This document shows positions 1-8,950 of a stretch of 64,000 nt of DNA, in pieces. The stretch's first letter is position 1, and the number at the start of each line of letters is the position of its first letter. The notes under the pieces were generated by a model, which made no database searches, was not told the DNA's origin, and was given only the letters and a program-made list of their open reading frames with translations. This DNA is from VXMF01 sp965206775 (GTDB taxonomy: Bacteria; Acidobacteriota; Terriglobia; Bryobacterales; UBA6623). Both the position numbers and the translations under genes were made by a program. The stretch spans positions 496,001-560,000 of the forward strand of contig CBDBKU010000002.1 in the NCBI GenBank assembly GCA_965206775.1. Reading direction: 5' to 3'.

Positions 1-419
1 TGCTGCAGGGCGTGCGCGGCCGAGACGTGCCGCTTGACGCCCAGCAGTCCCGCGAGGTCGCCCAGGCATATGTCGACAGCCGGTGCCTGAATCTGACCTG
101 CGAACGACTCTCTTCGCGCCTCTTCGGTTTCGAGTCCTCGGTCGTCAAAGTGGCGTGGGCCGAGATGAACCAGCGCCTGCAAGAGATCGGACTGTCCACG
201 CTGGGCCCGGATGCCCCGCTGCTGGCAGGGAGCGGATTCGAGCAGGCGGGCGGATCGTCGACGTGGGGCACGGAAGCCCTCGCGGAGAATGGCGAGCCGT
301 TCGAGAAGACGTGGCAGTTCGGCTATCTCAGGGCGAGGGCTAACACGATCGAGGGGGGAACGTCCGAAATCCTGCGCAGCGTCATCGCCGAGCGGGTGCT
401 GGGCCTTCCACGCAAGTAG
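1..419 (+). CDS. acyl-CoA dehydrogenase, C-terminal part (5' end outside window)
   Basis: FAD-dependent alpha,beta-dehydrogenation of an acyl-CoA. The reading frame is open from the window edge, so only about the last 138 residues are visible. The tail, with IEGGTSEILRS followed by AERVLGLP, is the classical C-terminal acyl-CoA dehydrogenase helix; the Glu of the xEGGT segment is the usual catalytic-base position. It ends 11 bp before a second acyl-CoA dehydrogenase gene on the same strand. The two are probably cotranscribed and may form one heteromeric enzyme. Substrate cannot be told from the fragment. Confidence 0.85.
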   Translation, partial: LQGVRGRDVPLDAQQSREVAQAYVDSRCLNLTCERLSSRLFGFESSVVKVAWAEMNQRLQEIGLSTLGPDAPLLAGSGFEQAGGSSTWGTEALAENGEPFEKTWQFGYLRARANTIEGGTSEILRSVIAERVLGLPRK

Positions 420-430
420 AGAGAGCCAAC

Positions 431-1516
431 GTGGACTTCAGCCTCAACGAAGAACAGATTCTATTGCGCAATTCCGCGCGCGATTTCCTGAATGCGGAAT
501 GGCCGGTACCGGAACTGCGACGGATGCTGGACGCGCGCGACGCTGCGTCCGCGGCGGGTGCCCTGTGGCTCAGGATGTCCGATCTCGGCTGGCCGGGGCT
601 TCTCGTCAGCGAGGACGACGGCGGTCTTGGCCTGGGAATGTTCGATCTCTCCGTCCTGATGGAAGAGACCGGACGGCACTTGATCCCGGGCACGCTTCAC
701 GCGAGCGGCGTCCTCGCCGCCAGCGCCATCGGGACGCTGGGAATAGCCGCTGCCCGGCAGCGCTACCTCCCGGACATCGCGGAAGGAGCCGTCAAAGCCA
801 CCGTCGGAATCTACGAAGCTGGCTCTGGGTGGACGCCGATGCTACTGGAGCCTCTCGCGGCCGGAGGCGCCGCGAAGCGGTACGTCCCGGAAGCTGCCGG
901 GGCCGACCTGATTCTGTTCCTCAGCCGCACCGGCGGCAACGCAGTGGACCTCGCCGTCGTCCACGAGCCGGACATCGCCGACCTGAATTCCATGGACGTG
1001 ACCCGTCCGCTGTACCAGGTTTCCTGCAAGCCCGGCACGCTCGAGACGATCGGCACGGGCACGCTTGCCGACCTGCAGTCGACCGTGGACAAGGCTACCA
1101 TCGCACTCTCGGCGGAAATGGTCGGATCGGCGGCGCAAGTGCTCGAAATGACCGTCGACTACGTCAAGAGCCGCAAGCAGTTCGGCCGCGCCGTCGGGGC
1201 CTTCCAGGCCGTGCAGCACAAGGCTGCGGACATGCTGATCGGCATCGAGAAAGGACGCACTGCAGCGTACTATGCGGCCGCAGTTGCAGACGAGCAGCCG
1301 GATAGAGTGAGTGAAGCTGCGTCGATAGCCAAGGCGGCCGCCAACTCCATGCTCGTTCAGACCGCTCAGGCTGGCATTCAGTTGCACGGCGGCCTGGGAT
1401 TCACCTGGGAGCAGGACCTGCACCTGTATTTGAAGCGAGCGAAGGCCTGCGAGTTCACCTACGGCGACACCAAGTGGCACCTAGACCGGATCGCGCACGG
1501 ACTAGGCCTCCGATAA
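431..1516 (+). CDS. acyl-CoA dehydrogenase-like subunit, 361 aa
   Basis: A GTG start follows a GAGAG purine run. The N-terminal helical domain opens MDFSLNEEQILLRNSARDF. The C-terminal domain carries the family segments YVKSRKQFGRAVGAFQAVQHKAADM and QLHGGLGFTWEQDLHLYLKRA. Where the upstream gene has the catalytic xEGGTSEI segment, this one reads TYGDTKWHLDRIA and lacks an obvious catalytic Glu. Known precedent: heterotetrameric acyl-CoA dehydrogenases (for example the actinobacterial steroid side-chain FadE pairs) have one catalytic and one degenerate subunit encoded side by side. That this pair is one enzyme is inference. Confidence 0.85.
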   Translation: MDFSLNEEQILLRNSARDFLNAEWPVPELRRMLDARDAASAAGALWLRMSDLGWPGLLVSEDDGGLGLGMFDLSVLMEETGRHLIPGTLHASGVLAASAIGTLGIAAARQRYLPDIAEGAVKATVGIYEAGSGWTPMLLEPLAAGGAAKRYVPEAAGADLILFLSRTGGNAVDLAVVHEPDIADLNSMDVTRPLYQVSCKPGTLETIGTGTLADLQSTVDKATIALSAEMVGSAAQVLEMTVDYVKSRKQFGRAVGAFQAVQHKAADMLIGIEKGRTAAYYAAAVADEQPDRVSEAASIAKAAANSMLVQTAQAGIQLHGGLGFTWEQDLHLYLKRAKACEFTYGDTKWHLDRIAHGLGLR

Positions 1517-1989
1517 GGGCAGCAAGCCCGATCGCTACCGCCGGCGTCACGCATGGATTCCGCAAGGCGGTTCGCGCCTTCCTAGAGAGACGTTGTGCAT
1601 CTGCGAGGGCCGGGTTGCTCCGGCCACATGGAACATGTCGCCGGAGTGGTGGGTCCACGCTCTCGCCTTGCGATTGCCCTGGCGAACGAGAAGCCAAGGC
1701 CCGAAGCCGTCGGGTTGATCGGTGCACCGATGATCGGCCAATCGGACATCGTCGAGGCAGCGTGCGGTCCGGCCGGCCGACCCAACTCGGTGACGGGTAG
1801 TGCTTTCATCGCTTGCTCCCGAAATGTCGAAGAGCTTGTCAGGACCGGGTTACGCAATTGTCACACCAAGTCCAGCGCCAGTGGCACTGCAAGTGTACCT
1901 CTACCCGGACCGAGTCCGACGCTTCCGGCTAGAGTTGCCGTTCCGGAACGACCGATTCATTGGTCGGGATTCCGGCGTGGTCGAATTCG
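1517..1989. other. intergenic, no credible gene
   Basis: 473 bp between the acyl-CoA dehydrogenase stop and the end of the minus-strand three-gene cassette. Open frames here show no recognisable domain and overlap one another on both strands. No tRNA or clear terminator hairpin was seen. Confidence 0.5.
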
Positions 1990-2412
1990 TCAGGCTATTG
2001 CCGGATGTACATCCTTGGGAGCGACAAGTCTCGTAATTTCAGCGGCGACCGCAAAATCGTCTTCACCAATCCCGACAATTCCGGCATGAGAGCGATCGTC
2101 ATCACGCGGAAGGTGCTCGAACCGGACCTGTTGGTTGACTCGAGTTGCCGATTCCTTACAACTCCCGACATTGAGGACTACGAACCTGCCGTTCGGTCTG
2201 AGGCTGTAGCCGCGGCGTTGGAACCCAGCGCGAACTTTGCCGATGGCAACGGGCAAGTCCCGCGCATCAAGGTACTCAACCCAATTCACAGATACATACT
2301 CCTCGTTTGGTCGTGCGAGGAAGGCCGCAACGATCGGCAAGCCGTTTTGCACAACGGATGGCTTGCAATAGCGGGAAACATGATCGCTGTCGGGAATGAG
2401 CCGACCGCTCAC
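1990..2412 (-). CDS. hypothetical protein, 140 aa, third gene of ATGA-linked cassette
   Basis: Not recognised. Its start overlaps the preceding stop by 4 bp (ATGA), so translation is probably coupled. The product looks soluble and globular: a EEYVSVNWVEYLDARDLP segment, then a likely beta strand GRFVVLNVG, then RSHAGIVGIGEDDFAVAAEI. No signal peptide or membrane segment is visible. It is probably real because of the coupling and because the composition is protein-like on this strand. Base composition across the cassette is less GC-biased than in neighbouring genes, suggesting acquisition. A toxin, immunity or defence role would fit a small coupled cassette, but nothing in the sequence proves it. 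Confidence 0.6.
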   Translation of the reverse strand: MSGRLIPDSDHVSRYCKPSVVQNGLPIVAAFLARPNEEYVSVNWVEYLDARDLPVAIGKVRAGFQRRGYSLRPNGRFVVLNVGSCKESATRVNQQVRFEHLPRDDDRSHAGIVGIGEDDFAVAAEITRLVAPKDVHPAIA

Positions 2413-3212
2413 GAATGCCTCGCTAACTGCCTCGTCAAGTCCCGAACGACGTTGATTGCCTTATGTTTCTCTAACGTCCCGCTGATCCTTTGCCGAGGAT
2501 CGGTGGGACGCGGATTGCTGCCAATTCCCGCGAAGCGAATCCAGTCGTGCGCGTGGAATTCCATGGCGAGGATCCCGCTGGGCGGGATCCTCCACTGGCC
2601 AACTACAAGCCCGCTAGGCGCGAGGCCGATTTCCGGATCTCGCATTTGCCCTTCGCTCAACAAGAAGCTAGCCATGGTTCGTAGCGACTCGATCTCGAGA
2701 AGTGGTTCATCCGGGTCGTCATCGTGCAAACCGTGAAGGTAGGCGAGGCGGTCGGCAATGGTAGTTCGCCCGAATTCACGCAGCAAACCTGTAATTTCTT
2801 GACACGTTGTCGTCATACCAAGGTAGAGACGCCAAGAAACCCTCTCCTGTAGGCTTGAGGACTCACGAGCAGTACCGTCGGAATTCCCGCACGCGATTCG
2901 TACCCAGTCGGGCGACGCACCCGCCTGCGGTGCAACGCCGACCCACCACTCGGGCATCTCTAGACTTTTTGACTCCGTAATAACGAGCCCGACTGCTAAG
3001 GCGACAATGTCGATCGGTTGCCCCCCCCTGGCGGTCCGTTCAAGCACCTCACTGTACGGAGAGGGAGTCAAGCCAACGCTCTCATCGGTGGTATCCCGCA
3101 ATGTGTCGTGTGAATGACTAGTGGTCTCGGGATAGCCGGAAAACTCGGACCGGGTGGGTGAGTCCGCACCGATCATGTCGCCAAAGGTGCTCGGTATCGG
3201 GCTCAGGCTCAC
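2409..3212 (-). CDS. hypothetical protein, 267 aa, second gene of cassette
   Basis: Not recognised. Both ends overlap neighbours by 4 bp (ATGA). The first ~60 residues are Ser/Thr/Pro/Asp-rich and look disordered. A folded part follows with hydrophobic IDIVALAVGLVIT, WWVGVAPQ and WRLYLGM segments, an acidic stretch (DDDPDEPLLEIESL), and a basic C-terminus ending in RDLTRQLARHS. There is no export signal. The fixed overlap order indicates one operon transcribed from upstream of 4045. Function unknown. Confidence 0.6.
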   Translation of the reverse strand: MSLSPIPSTFGDMIGADSPTRSEFSGYPETTSHSHDTLRDTTDESVGLTPSPYSEVLERTARGGQPIDIVALAVGLVITESKSLEMPEWWVGVAPQAGASPDWVRIACGNSDGTARESSSLQERVSWRLYLGMTTTCQEITGLLREFGRTTIADRLAYLHGLHDDDPDEPLLEIESLRTMASFLLSEGQMRDPEIGLAPSGLVVGQWRIPPSGILAMEFHAHDWIRFAGIGSNPRPTDPRQRISGTLEKHKAINVVRDLTRQLARHS

Positions 3213-4045
3213 GGCGGTGCACTCCCCAGCAAGCGTCCAAGCGCCGCTATCACGAATTCTTGACGTTGCGGCCAGCGACCGATCGCATCGTAAAGGGCTT
3301 CCGAATCAAGTGGCCCTTGATGATGCACATTGCAATTTGCAATGACAGCAGGCACAGGTTGCTGACCACCCAGTTTCGATTGGCCGGCATCCAAGGACAG
3401 ATGGCACAGTGCCCCGTCACCTGCTTGGAAGGTGAATTTGGGAATCATGCTGAGTGCCGCTGGCTTGTCATGCAGCCAGATCCCATCCTTAAGGTACTGC
3501 TTGGTGAGCCACTGTTGCGGGTCATCCTTCCTGACAGCCACGACGCAATTCAGGCCAAGGCTCCGGTAGGGGACATGCGGGAGCTTCTCCACGTACGAAA
3601 CAACCAAGTCATAGACACGATAGCTTTCTCGGAACTCAGACTCGCAGTTCTCAGTGACTGTGAGCTTGGATTGATCAACTGTCCATCCAATTCCGTTGTG
3701 AAACAGAATATTGGAGAACTGTGGGGTGGTGATCGGTACGCTGGGCTCCCAATCCGTCGGAACGATCCTTTGTGACTTCAAGAAGTCAGGATTCAGAATT
3801 GACGGATTATGAAATTCCGCCGTTACAACAACACTTACTGAATGCAGCCAGTATTGTAATTCGTCTTGCATGTTGGATTTCGGGGCCAATGACGGCACAC
3901 TGCAGTTGATGCGTAGTTGTGAATCGTCACGGTTGAGTTTGCGCTCGGAGATTGAACCCGCGCTTTCTTGCACGAACGAAGGCAATTGGCAGGCATGCTC
4001 AGCGGATGGCCTCTTCGTTTGAGGTATGGCGTACGCCAGTTGCAT
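3209..4045 (-). CDS. hypothetical protein, up to 278 aa, first gene of cassette
   Basis: Not recognised. The longest frame starts with ATG at 4045. The protein-like part begins at an internal ATG at 3871 (MQDELQYW), so the true product may be ~220 aa. Neither start has a strong Shine-Dalgarno. Recognisable texture: VVVTAEFHNPSILNPDFL, then TTPQFSNILFHNGIGW, then YVEKLPHVPYRSLGLN, all suggesting a mixed alpha/beta domain. It is the most A/T-rich coding stretch in the first 30 kb. It is divergent from the sulfatase at 4148, leaving ~100 bp for both promoters. Confidence 0.6.
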   Translation of the reverse strand: MQLAYAIPQTKRPSAEHACQLPSFVQESAGSISERKLNRDDSQLRINCSVPSLAPKSNMQDELQYWLHSVSVVVTAEFHNPSILNPDFLKSQRIVPTDWEPSVPITTPQFSNILFHNGIGWTVDQSKLTVTENCESEFRESYRVYDLVVSYVEKLPHVPYRSLGLNCVVAVRKDDPQQWLTKQYLKDGIWLHDKPAALSMIPKFTFQAGDGALCHLSLDAGQSKLGGQQPVPAVIANCNVHHQGPLDSEALYDAIGRWPQRQEFVIAALGRLLGSAPP

Positions 4046-4147
4046 CCAGCTTCAGCTTAAAGGTTAGCCGATCCGATTCGAGGTTTGCTCGATGGCGCGT
4101 GACGTAAGCGCGGCCCGAAAGGGAGCCGTGGTAGGCTCTAATCCGCT

Positions 4148-5722
4148 ATGACCCGTTACCGGGCGCTCGTGCTTGCCGTCGTGACCCCGCTGGTTTCTTG
4201 CTCGGAGGGACCGGCGGAACCTCCGGCGAAGCCGAACATCCTGTTCGCGATCGCGGACGACGCGTCGTACCCGCACATGAGCGCGTACGGCACTGCCTGG
4301 GTCCGCACTCCCCACTTCGACCGCGTCGCGAGGGATGGCGTGCTGTTCCAGAACGCCTATACTCCCAACGCCAAGTGCGCACCGTCGCGCGCCTCGATCC
4401 TCACCGGCCGCAATTCCTGGCAGCTCGGCGCGGCCGGCAACCACATGGCCTATTTCCCGCCCGAATTCCGGAGCTATCCCGAGGCATTGGCGGAGAACGG
4501 GTATTTCGTCGGAATGACAGCGAAAGGCTGGAGTCCCGGCATCGCGAACGACGCCGACGGCAATCCCCGCCAGATTGCCGGAACGCCCTTCAACGACCGC
4601 GAGGACGAGCCGCCGACATCGAGGATCTCTAGATCCGACTACGCCGCGAACTTCGAAGATTTCCTGGACGCAGCTCCCGGGGACGAGCCGTGGGCGTTTT
4701 GGTACGGCTCGAGGGAGCCGCATCGAGCCTACGAATTCCGTTCGGGCGCAGGGAAAGGAGGAAAGAGCCCCGGGGACATCGACGAAGTCTTCCCGTTCTG
4801 GCCGGACACCGAAACCGTACGACACGACATGCTCGACTACGCATACGAAATCGAGCACTTCGACGCGCACCTCGGGCGCATGTTGGCGTCTCTGGAGGAA
4901 CGCGGCGAGCTCGCCAACACCCTGGTCATCGTCACGTCCGACAACGGGATGCCCTTCCCTCGCGTGAAGGCCCAGGAGTACGAGCTGTCCAACCACCTCC
5001 CTCTCGCCATGATGTGGCTGGACGGCCTGCCCCATCCCGGCCGCTCGGTGGACGATTTCGTCAGCTTCGTCGACCTCGCGCCGACCATGCTCGACGCGGC
5101 CGGCGTGGACTGGGCGGGGGCGGGCATGGAGCCGGCGGCGGGACGCAGCCTGATGGACATCCTCCAGTCGCCGGAATCCGGCCAGGTGGATCCGGGCCGC
5201 GACCACGTTCTCATCGGCAAGGAGCGGCACGACATCGGCAGGCCCGGCGATCAGGGCTACCCAATCCGCGGCATCGTGAAGGGCAACCTCCTGTACCTGC
5301 GGAACTTCGCAACCGACCGCTGGCCCGCAGGAAACCCGGAGACCGGCTATCTCGCGGTGGACGCCAGCCCGACCAAGACCGAGATCCTGGCACTGCGGCG
5401 CACGGCCCAAGAGGACTCCTACTGGCGGCTCGCCTTCGGCAAGCGGGGAGCGGAAGAGCTGTACGACCTCGATGACGATCCCGCCTGCGTCCGCAACCTC
5501 GCGGCGGATCTTGAGTACGCCCCGGCCAAGGAGGCCCTGGCCGCCCAGCTTGCCACGGAACTGGAGGCCCAGCAGGACCCGCGGATGTTCGGCCAGGGGG
5601 ACATGTTCGACGAGTTTCCGAACTCCTCGCGCTGGGCGGGCTACTACGAGAAGTTCATGGCGGGCGAGATCGAAGTCGCGCCGTGGGTCATCGAGAGCGA
5701 CATCGATCCAGCCGTCGAATAG
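4148..5722 (+). CDS. sulfatase, lipoprotein, 524 aa
   Basis: Type I (formylglycine) sulfatase that hydrolyses sulfate esters, probably on a glycan. The N-terminus is a short hydrophobic segment ending in a lipobox-like LVSC at about residues 15-18, so a membrane-anchored periplasmic enzyme is likely. The metal-binding segment PNILFAIADDASYPHMSAYG lies near residue 30. The activation motif C-A-P-S-R lies near residue 77, where Cys becomes formylglycine. A later metal/active-site segment VTSDNGMPF is present. Length is typical. A sulfatase-maturing enzyme is not in the window. Confidence 0.93.
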   Translation: MTRYRALVLAVVTPLVSCSEGPAEPPAKPNILFAIADDASYPHMSAYGTAWVRTPHFDRVARDGVLFQNAYTPNAKCAPSRASILTGRNSWQLGAAGNHMAYFPPEFRSYPEALAENGYFVGMTAKGWSPGIANDADGNPRQIAGTPFNDREDEPPTSRISRSDYAANFEDFLDAAPGDEPWAFWYGSREPHRAYEFRSGAGKGGKSPGDIDEVFPFWPDTETVRHDMLDYAYEIEHFDAHLGRMLASLEERGELANTLVIVTSDNGMPFPRVKAQEYELSNHLPLAMMWLDGLPHPGRSVDDFVSFVDLAPTMLDAAGVDWAGAGMEPAAGRSLMDILQSPESGQVDPGRDHVLIGKERHDIGRPGDQGYPIRGIVKGNLLYLRNFATDRWPAGNPETGYLAVDASPTKTEILALRRTAQEDSYWRLAFGKRGAEELYDLDDDPACVRNLAADLEYAPAKEALAAQLATELEAQQDPRMFGQGDMFDEFPNSSRWAGYYEKFMAGEIEVAPWVIESDIDPAVE

Positions 5723-5734
5723 GCAGGATGCCGA

Positions 5735-7084
5735 TCAGGCGGCGCCCGCTTGATCGAGGGCCCGATCCGAGATGCGGTCAGTCTGGCGCAATTCGGGAAT
5801 CTGAATGCGCACTCGCACGCCGCCGCCCTCGCGAGGTTCGAACATGAACTGGAAGTCGTTGCCAAATAGCACCGTCAGGCGCTCGCGAACGTTGCTGACG
5901 CCAATTCCCTTCCAGAACACGTTGGGCATTTCATCAAGAGGGATTCCCACGCCATCATCCTCGATCTCGATCTGGAGCCGCCCTGAGCGCAGCCGGCCGC
6001 TCAGACGGATCGTGCCGCTGCCGACCTTGGGCCCGATCCCGTGCTTGATCGAGTTCTCGACGATCGGCTGCAGGATCATGCTGGGAACCAAGGCGTCAGC
6101 GACTCGCTCGTCAATCTCCTTCTCGATGCGCAGCCTGCTCCCGAATCGCACAAGTTCGATTTGCAAGTAGTCGTCGATGAACGACAGCTCTTCTCGCAGC
6201 GGCACGAAGGCCTTCTGCTTGCGCAGGAGCGTTCGCAAGATCGTCGAAAGACGATAGACCACCTCGCGCGCCTGGTCCGGATCGCTGCGAATCAGCGACG
6301 CCACGGAATTGAGCGTGTTGAAGAGGAAATGAGGATTCATCTGGCGGGTGAGACTCAGCAGGCGGGCTTCCGTCAGCAAGCGTTGCTGGTTTTCGATCTT
6401 CCACTCGTTCCGGGTGTTGTTCCAGACCTTGAGCGTCAGTCCGACTCCTATGACGGTGGCGGCGTAGACAAGCAGCCACGCCAGCGGATGGAGCGAAGCG
6501 GAGGTGCCGAAGAACGCGAATAGCAGGCCTTGGCGCTCGAACATGTGCGCCAGTTCTGTCCTGAGGAATTCGATACCCAGGCAGGTAACGAGGAGCATGC
6601 ACTGGTACGCGCCCTGGGAGTGGCGGATCTGGCCGCGGACCCACGCGACGAGGGAGAACAGGAAGAACGGCGAGAACCGCCAGACTTCCTCCGGGTCGGG
6701 TGCCAGGGAGCGCATGAGGCCCCCGAGAGCACCGACGCCGACGAGCAGCGGCAGCGTGACCCATTCGATCCCGGGACCGAAGACCGCCGGCAGCGAAATT
6801 AGCGCGCCGGCCACGGCACCCGGGACATATCCTCCAACGAGGCCGGAAACGAAAGCCCCCTCGATCCCAACTTCGGCTGCGCGGTAGCCGAGCACAATTC
6901 GCACCAGCGAGCCGCCAGCGAACACAACTCCGAACAGGGCGGCGAGTTCGAAGCGCTGCCGGATCGTTCGCTGCTCGCGCAGGAAGAGGCGCTTGGCGAA
7001 GTTCGGTCTCAGCGCGATGCTGGCCATCGAGGCGAGGACCGCGATCTTGACTAGGAGCGTAACGAGAAGGTCGGTAGTAGCCAT
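5735..7084 (-). CDS. LytS/YehU-type sensor histidine kinase, 449 aa
   Basis: Membrane sensor kinase. The first ~200 residues hold five or six hydrophobic segments resembling the 5TM-LYT sensor domain. Residues ~245-330 hold the His_kinase (PF06580) core with MNPHFLFNTLNSVASLIR, whose His is the phospho-acceptor. The ATPase domain has an N-box ILQPIVENSIKHGIG and a G-box IEDDGVGIP. Partners are normally LytTR response regulators, but none is adjacent. It is convergent with the upstream sulfatase and divergent from ribA (86 bp apart). Confidence 0.9.
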   Translation of the reverse strand: MATTDLLVTLLVKIAVLASMASIALRPNFAKRLFLREQRTIRQRFELAALFGVVFAGGSLVRIVLGYRAAEVGIEGAFVSGLVGGYVPGAVAGALISLPAVFGPGIEWVTLPLLVGVGALGGLMRSLAPDPEEVWRFSPFFLFSLVAWVRGQIRHSQGAYQCMLLVTCLGIEFLRTELAHMFERQGLLFAFFGTSASLHPLAWLLVYAATVIGVGLTLKVWNNTRNEWKIENQQRLLTEARLLSLTRQMNPHFLFNTLNSVASLIRSDPDQAREVVYRLSTILRTLLRKQKAFVPLREELSFIDDYLQIELVRFGSRLRIEKEIDERVADALVPSMILQPIVENSIKHGIGPKVGSGTIRLSGRLRSGRLQIEIEDDGVGIPLDEMPNVFWKGIGVSNVRERLTVLFGNDFQFMFEPREGGGVRVRIQIPELRQTDRISDRALDQAGAA

Positions 7085-7170
7085 TGGAAGGTGCGCCGTC
7101 CGCCAGCGCCGGGATACGGCGATGCCTATAATGATCTTCGGGGGGCGCGGGGGAATTCAACCCGCATCAG

Positions 7171-7839
7171 GTGTCCGGCGACACCCTCCCGCAGCCAGCA
7201 CTCCCCATGCCGGATTCCAGCAAGCCTGCCCCCGCCTGCACCGTTGAGCTGGTGGCCGAGGCGGATTTCCCAACGCGGTCCGGCGCCTTCAGGATTTGCG
7301 GATTCCGCGGAACGAGCCAAGGGGGGGCGCAGGAGATCGTCGTTCTCAGGAAAGGGGAACTCGGCTCCGGCGGAGCCACTCCGCTGCTGCGAATCCATTC
7401 CCAGTGCCTGACTGGCGAGGTGTTCGGAAGCCTGCGGTGCGACTGCGGCCCGCAACTCTCCTTGGCACTCTCGGAGATCGCGCAGGCCGATTGCGGCCTG
7501 CTGATATACGACCCGCAGGAAGGCCGGGGCATCGGCCTGCTGAACAAGCTCATGGCGTACCGGCTCCAGGACGAGGGAGCGGACACCGTCGAGGCCAACC
7601 AGAAGCTCGGATTCGGCGCGGACGAACGTGACTACGGCCCTGCGGTTGCAGTCTTGCGGCACTTCGGCATCGAGAGAGTGCGCATGCTCTCCAACAATCC
7701 GGCCAAGGTCGAAGCGCTGGAGCGGGAGGGGATCCGAGTCGTGGAGCGGGTACCGTGCATCCCGGACGCCGGGCACTTGGCGATTGCCTACCTGAAAACG
7801 AAGCGTGACAGGCTCGGGCATATCGTAGAGGGCGTGTGA
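7171..7839 (+). CDS. ribA: GTP cyclohydrolase II
   Basis: First step of riboflavin synthesis: GTP to 2,5-diamino-6-ribosylamino-4(3H)-pyrimidinone 5'-phosphate, formate and diphosphate. The zinc triad is visible as Cys79, Cys90 and Cys92 in HSQCLTGEVFGSLRCDCG. The nucleotide/catalytic segment is DPQEGRGIGLLNK. The GTP-recognition part contains VEANQKLGFGADERDYG and MLSNNPAKVEAL. It is a stand-alone RibA with no RibB domain. The GTG start at 7171 is uncertain; ATG at 7207 would remove 12 residues that look unstructured. Confidence 0.93.
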   Translation: MSGDTLPQPALPMPDSSKPAPACTVELVAEADFPTRSGAFRICGFRGTSQGGAQEIVVLRKGELGSGGATPLLRIHSQCLTGEVFGSLRCDCGPQLSLALSEIAQADCGLLIYDPQEGRGIGLLNKLMAYRLQDEGADTVEANQKLGFGADERDYGPAVAVLRHFGIERVRMLSNNPAKVEALEREGIRVVERVPCIPDAGHLAIAYLKTKRDRLGHIVEGV

Positions 7840-7856
7840 GCCGCGGCATTCGCGGA

Positions 7857-8660
7857 TCAGCCCGGCAAGTCTCGGTAGGAGAGGATCTCGACCCCGCTCT
7901 CGGTCGCGGCCTGCTTGACGAGCGGGGAGCAAAGCGCTTCCAGTTCCGCTTCCCGGCTCCGCTTGAGCCTCGTGTCGGCCTGCAAGAGCTCCGGGCCGCA
8001 GATGCCCGGGTGGCACATGAACTCGACGACGCCGTCCGGCAGCGAGGCTAGAAGCGCTGCGAGCCACGGCGCTCGGAGCGAGCCGGTCGAAACGAACCCG
8101 GCGAAGTGGTCGGCGGCCCGGCAACGCGACCGTCGAAGGCGATCATCGAAGGGAATCCGAAACGGCCGCAAGGCTAGGGCTAGGAAGGTCCTGAGAGTCG
8201 GCGCCATGCCCAGCGGGATATCGAATGGCCTCCGGATCCAGCGGATCCGGTACTCGTCCGCCACGAGCGTCACGGCTTCGAGCACGGGCGGGAGCAGGTG
8301 GACATGCTTGTGCGTATCGAGATGCGTCGGCTGGATTCCGCGGGCCAGGAGCGCCTCGACCTGGGCCCGGAACTCGCTCCGCACCGCGTCGGGGTGGAGG
8401 GGCATCGCAAGCAGCTGCGCAAGCGTGGAAGGTAGCCGCGTGCCGGGCCGAGCGACGGACTCACCTTGCACGAGCGTGAGATGGCAGCCCACCCCCAAGT
8501 CCGGGTGGCGCCTCGATATCTCTATCGCGTCCCCGAAAGCGGAGCCGTTCGCCATCAGCGAAGCGGATCGTACGATGCCATCCAAGTGGCCGCGCAGAAT
8601 GCCGGCGTTAACATCCGGGGTGAAGCCGAAGTCGTCGGCATTCACAACGAGAAGCTTCAC
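7857..8660 (-). CDS. ChbG/HpnK (YdjC-like) carbohydrate deacetylase, 267 aa
   Basis: Metal-dependent deacetylase of N-acetylated sugars. The opening KLLVVNADDFGFTPDVNAGI holds the Asp-Asp metal/catalytic pair. GVGCHLTL and THLDTHKHVHLLPPV give the metal-ligand histidines. The C-terminal VEFMCHPG segment is also typical. Family members act on chitooligosaccharides or hopanoid and lipid glycans; which applies here is unknown. It is convergent with ribA, 17 bp between the stops. Confidence 0.88.
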   Translation of the reverse strand: MKLLVVNADDFGFTPDVNAGILRGHLDGIVRSASLMANGSAFGDAIEISRRHPDLGVGCHLTLVQGESVARPGTRLPSTLAQLLAMPLHPDAVRSEFRAQVEALLARGIQPTHLDTHKHVHLLPPVLEAVTLVADEYRIRWIRRPFDIPLGMAPTLRTFLALALRPFRIPFDDRLRRSRCRAADHFAGFVSTGSLRAPWLAALLASLPDGVVEFMCHPGICGPELLQADTRLKRSREAELEALCSPLVKQAATESGVEILSYRDLPG

Positions 8661-8688
8661 GCGGCGGGGAACTTGCCCTAAAAGGAAA

Positions 8689-8712
8689 GCGGCGGAACTG
8701 TTGTTCCGCCGC
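8689..8712 (-). terminator. Rho-independent terminator of lactate permease gene
   Basis: A perfect 10-bp stem (GCGGCGGAAC / GTTCCGCCGC) with a 4-base TGTT loop. On the minus strand it is followed by a pyrimidine-rich TTTCCTTT tail. It lies between the end of the lactate permease gene and the deacetylase start, so it probably ends permease transcripts and separates the two units. Confidence 0.7.
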
Positions 8713-8950
8713 TTATGTCAACCACAGGTTCACAAGGAGAAGGTAATCGAACCGTAGTTTGTGTCAGCACTAGCTAAGACGATTGAGAGGCCCGCTCTTA
8801 CGGCAAGGATGGCGAAAATCCGAAAAAAGTTGCGCATACGCACGAAACTTCCGTTCGGAATGCAGAAATCAGCCCCAAGCCGCGGCAGGAAGCAGCCGCT
8901 GGGACACCACAGGACGGGGCGAGGGACCCCTTCCACGAGTAGCCTGCGAA

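Noticed and set aside
211..1305. 364-aa open frame overlapping the acyl-CoA dehydrogenase
   Set aside because: Arg/Pro/Ser-rich shadow frame on the same strand as a clear gene; a product of high GC.
4064..5410. 448-aa minus-strand open frame
   Set aside because: Antisense shadow of the sulfatase at 4148-5722, with no domain texture.
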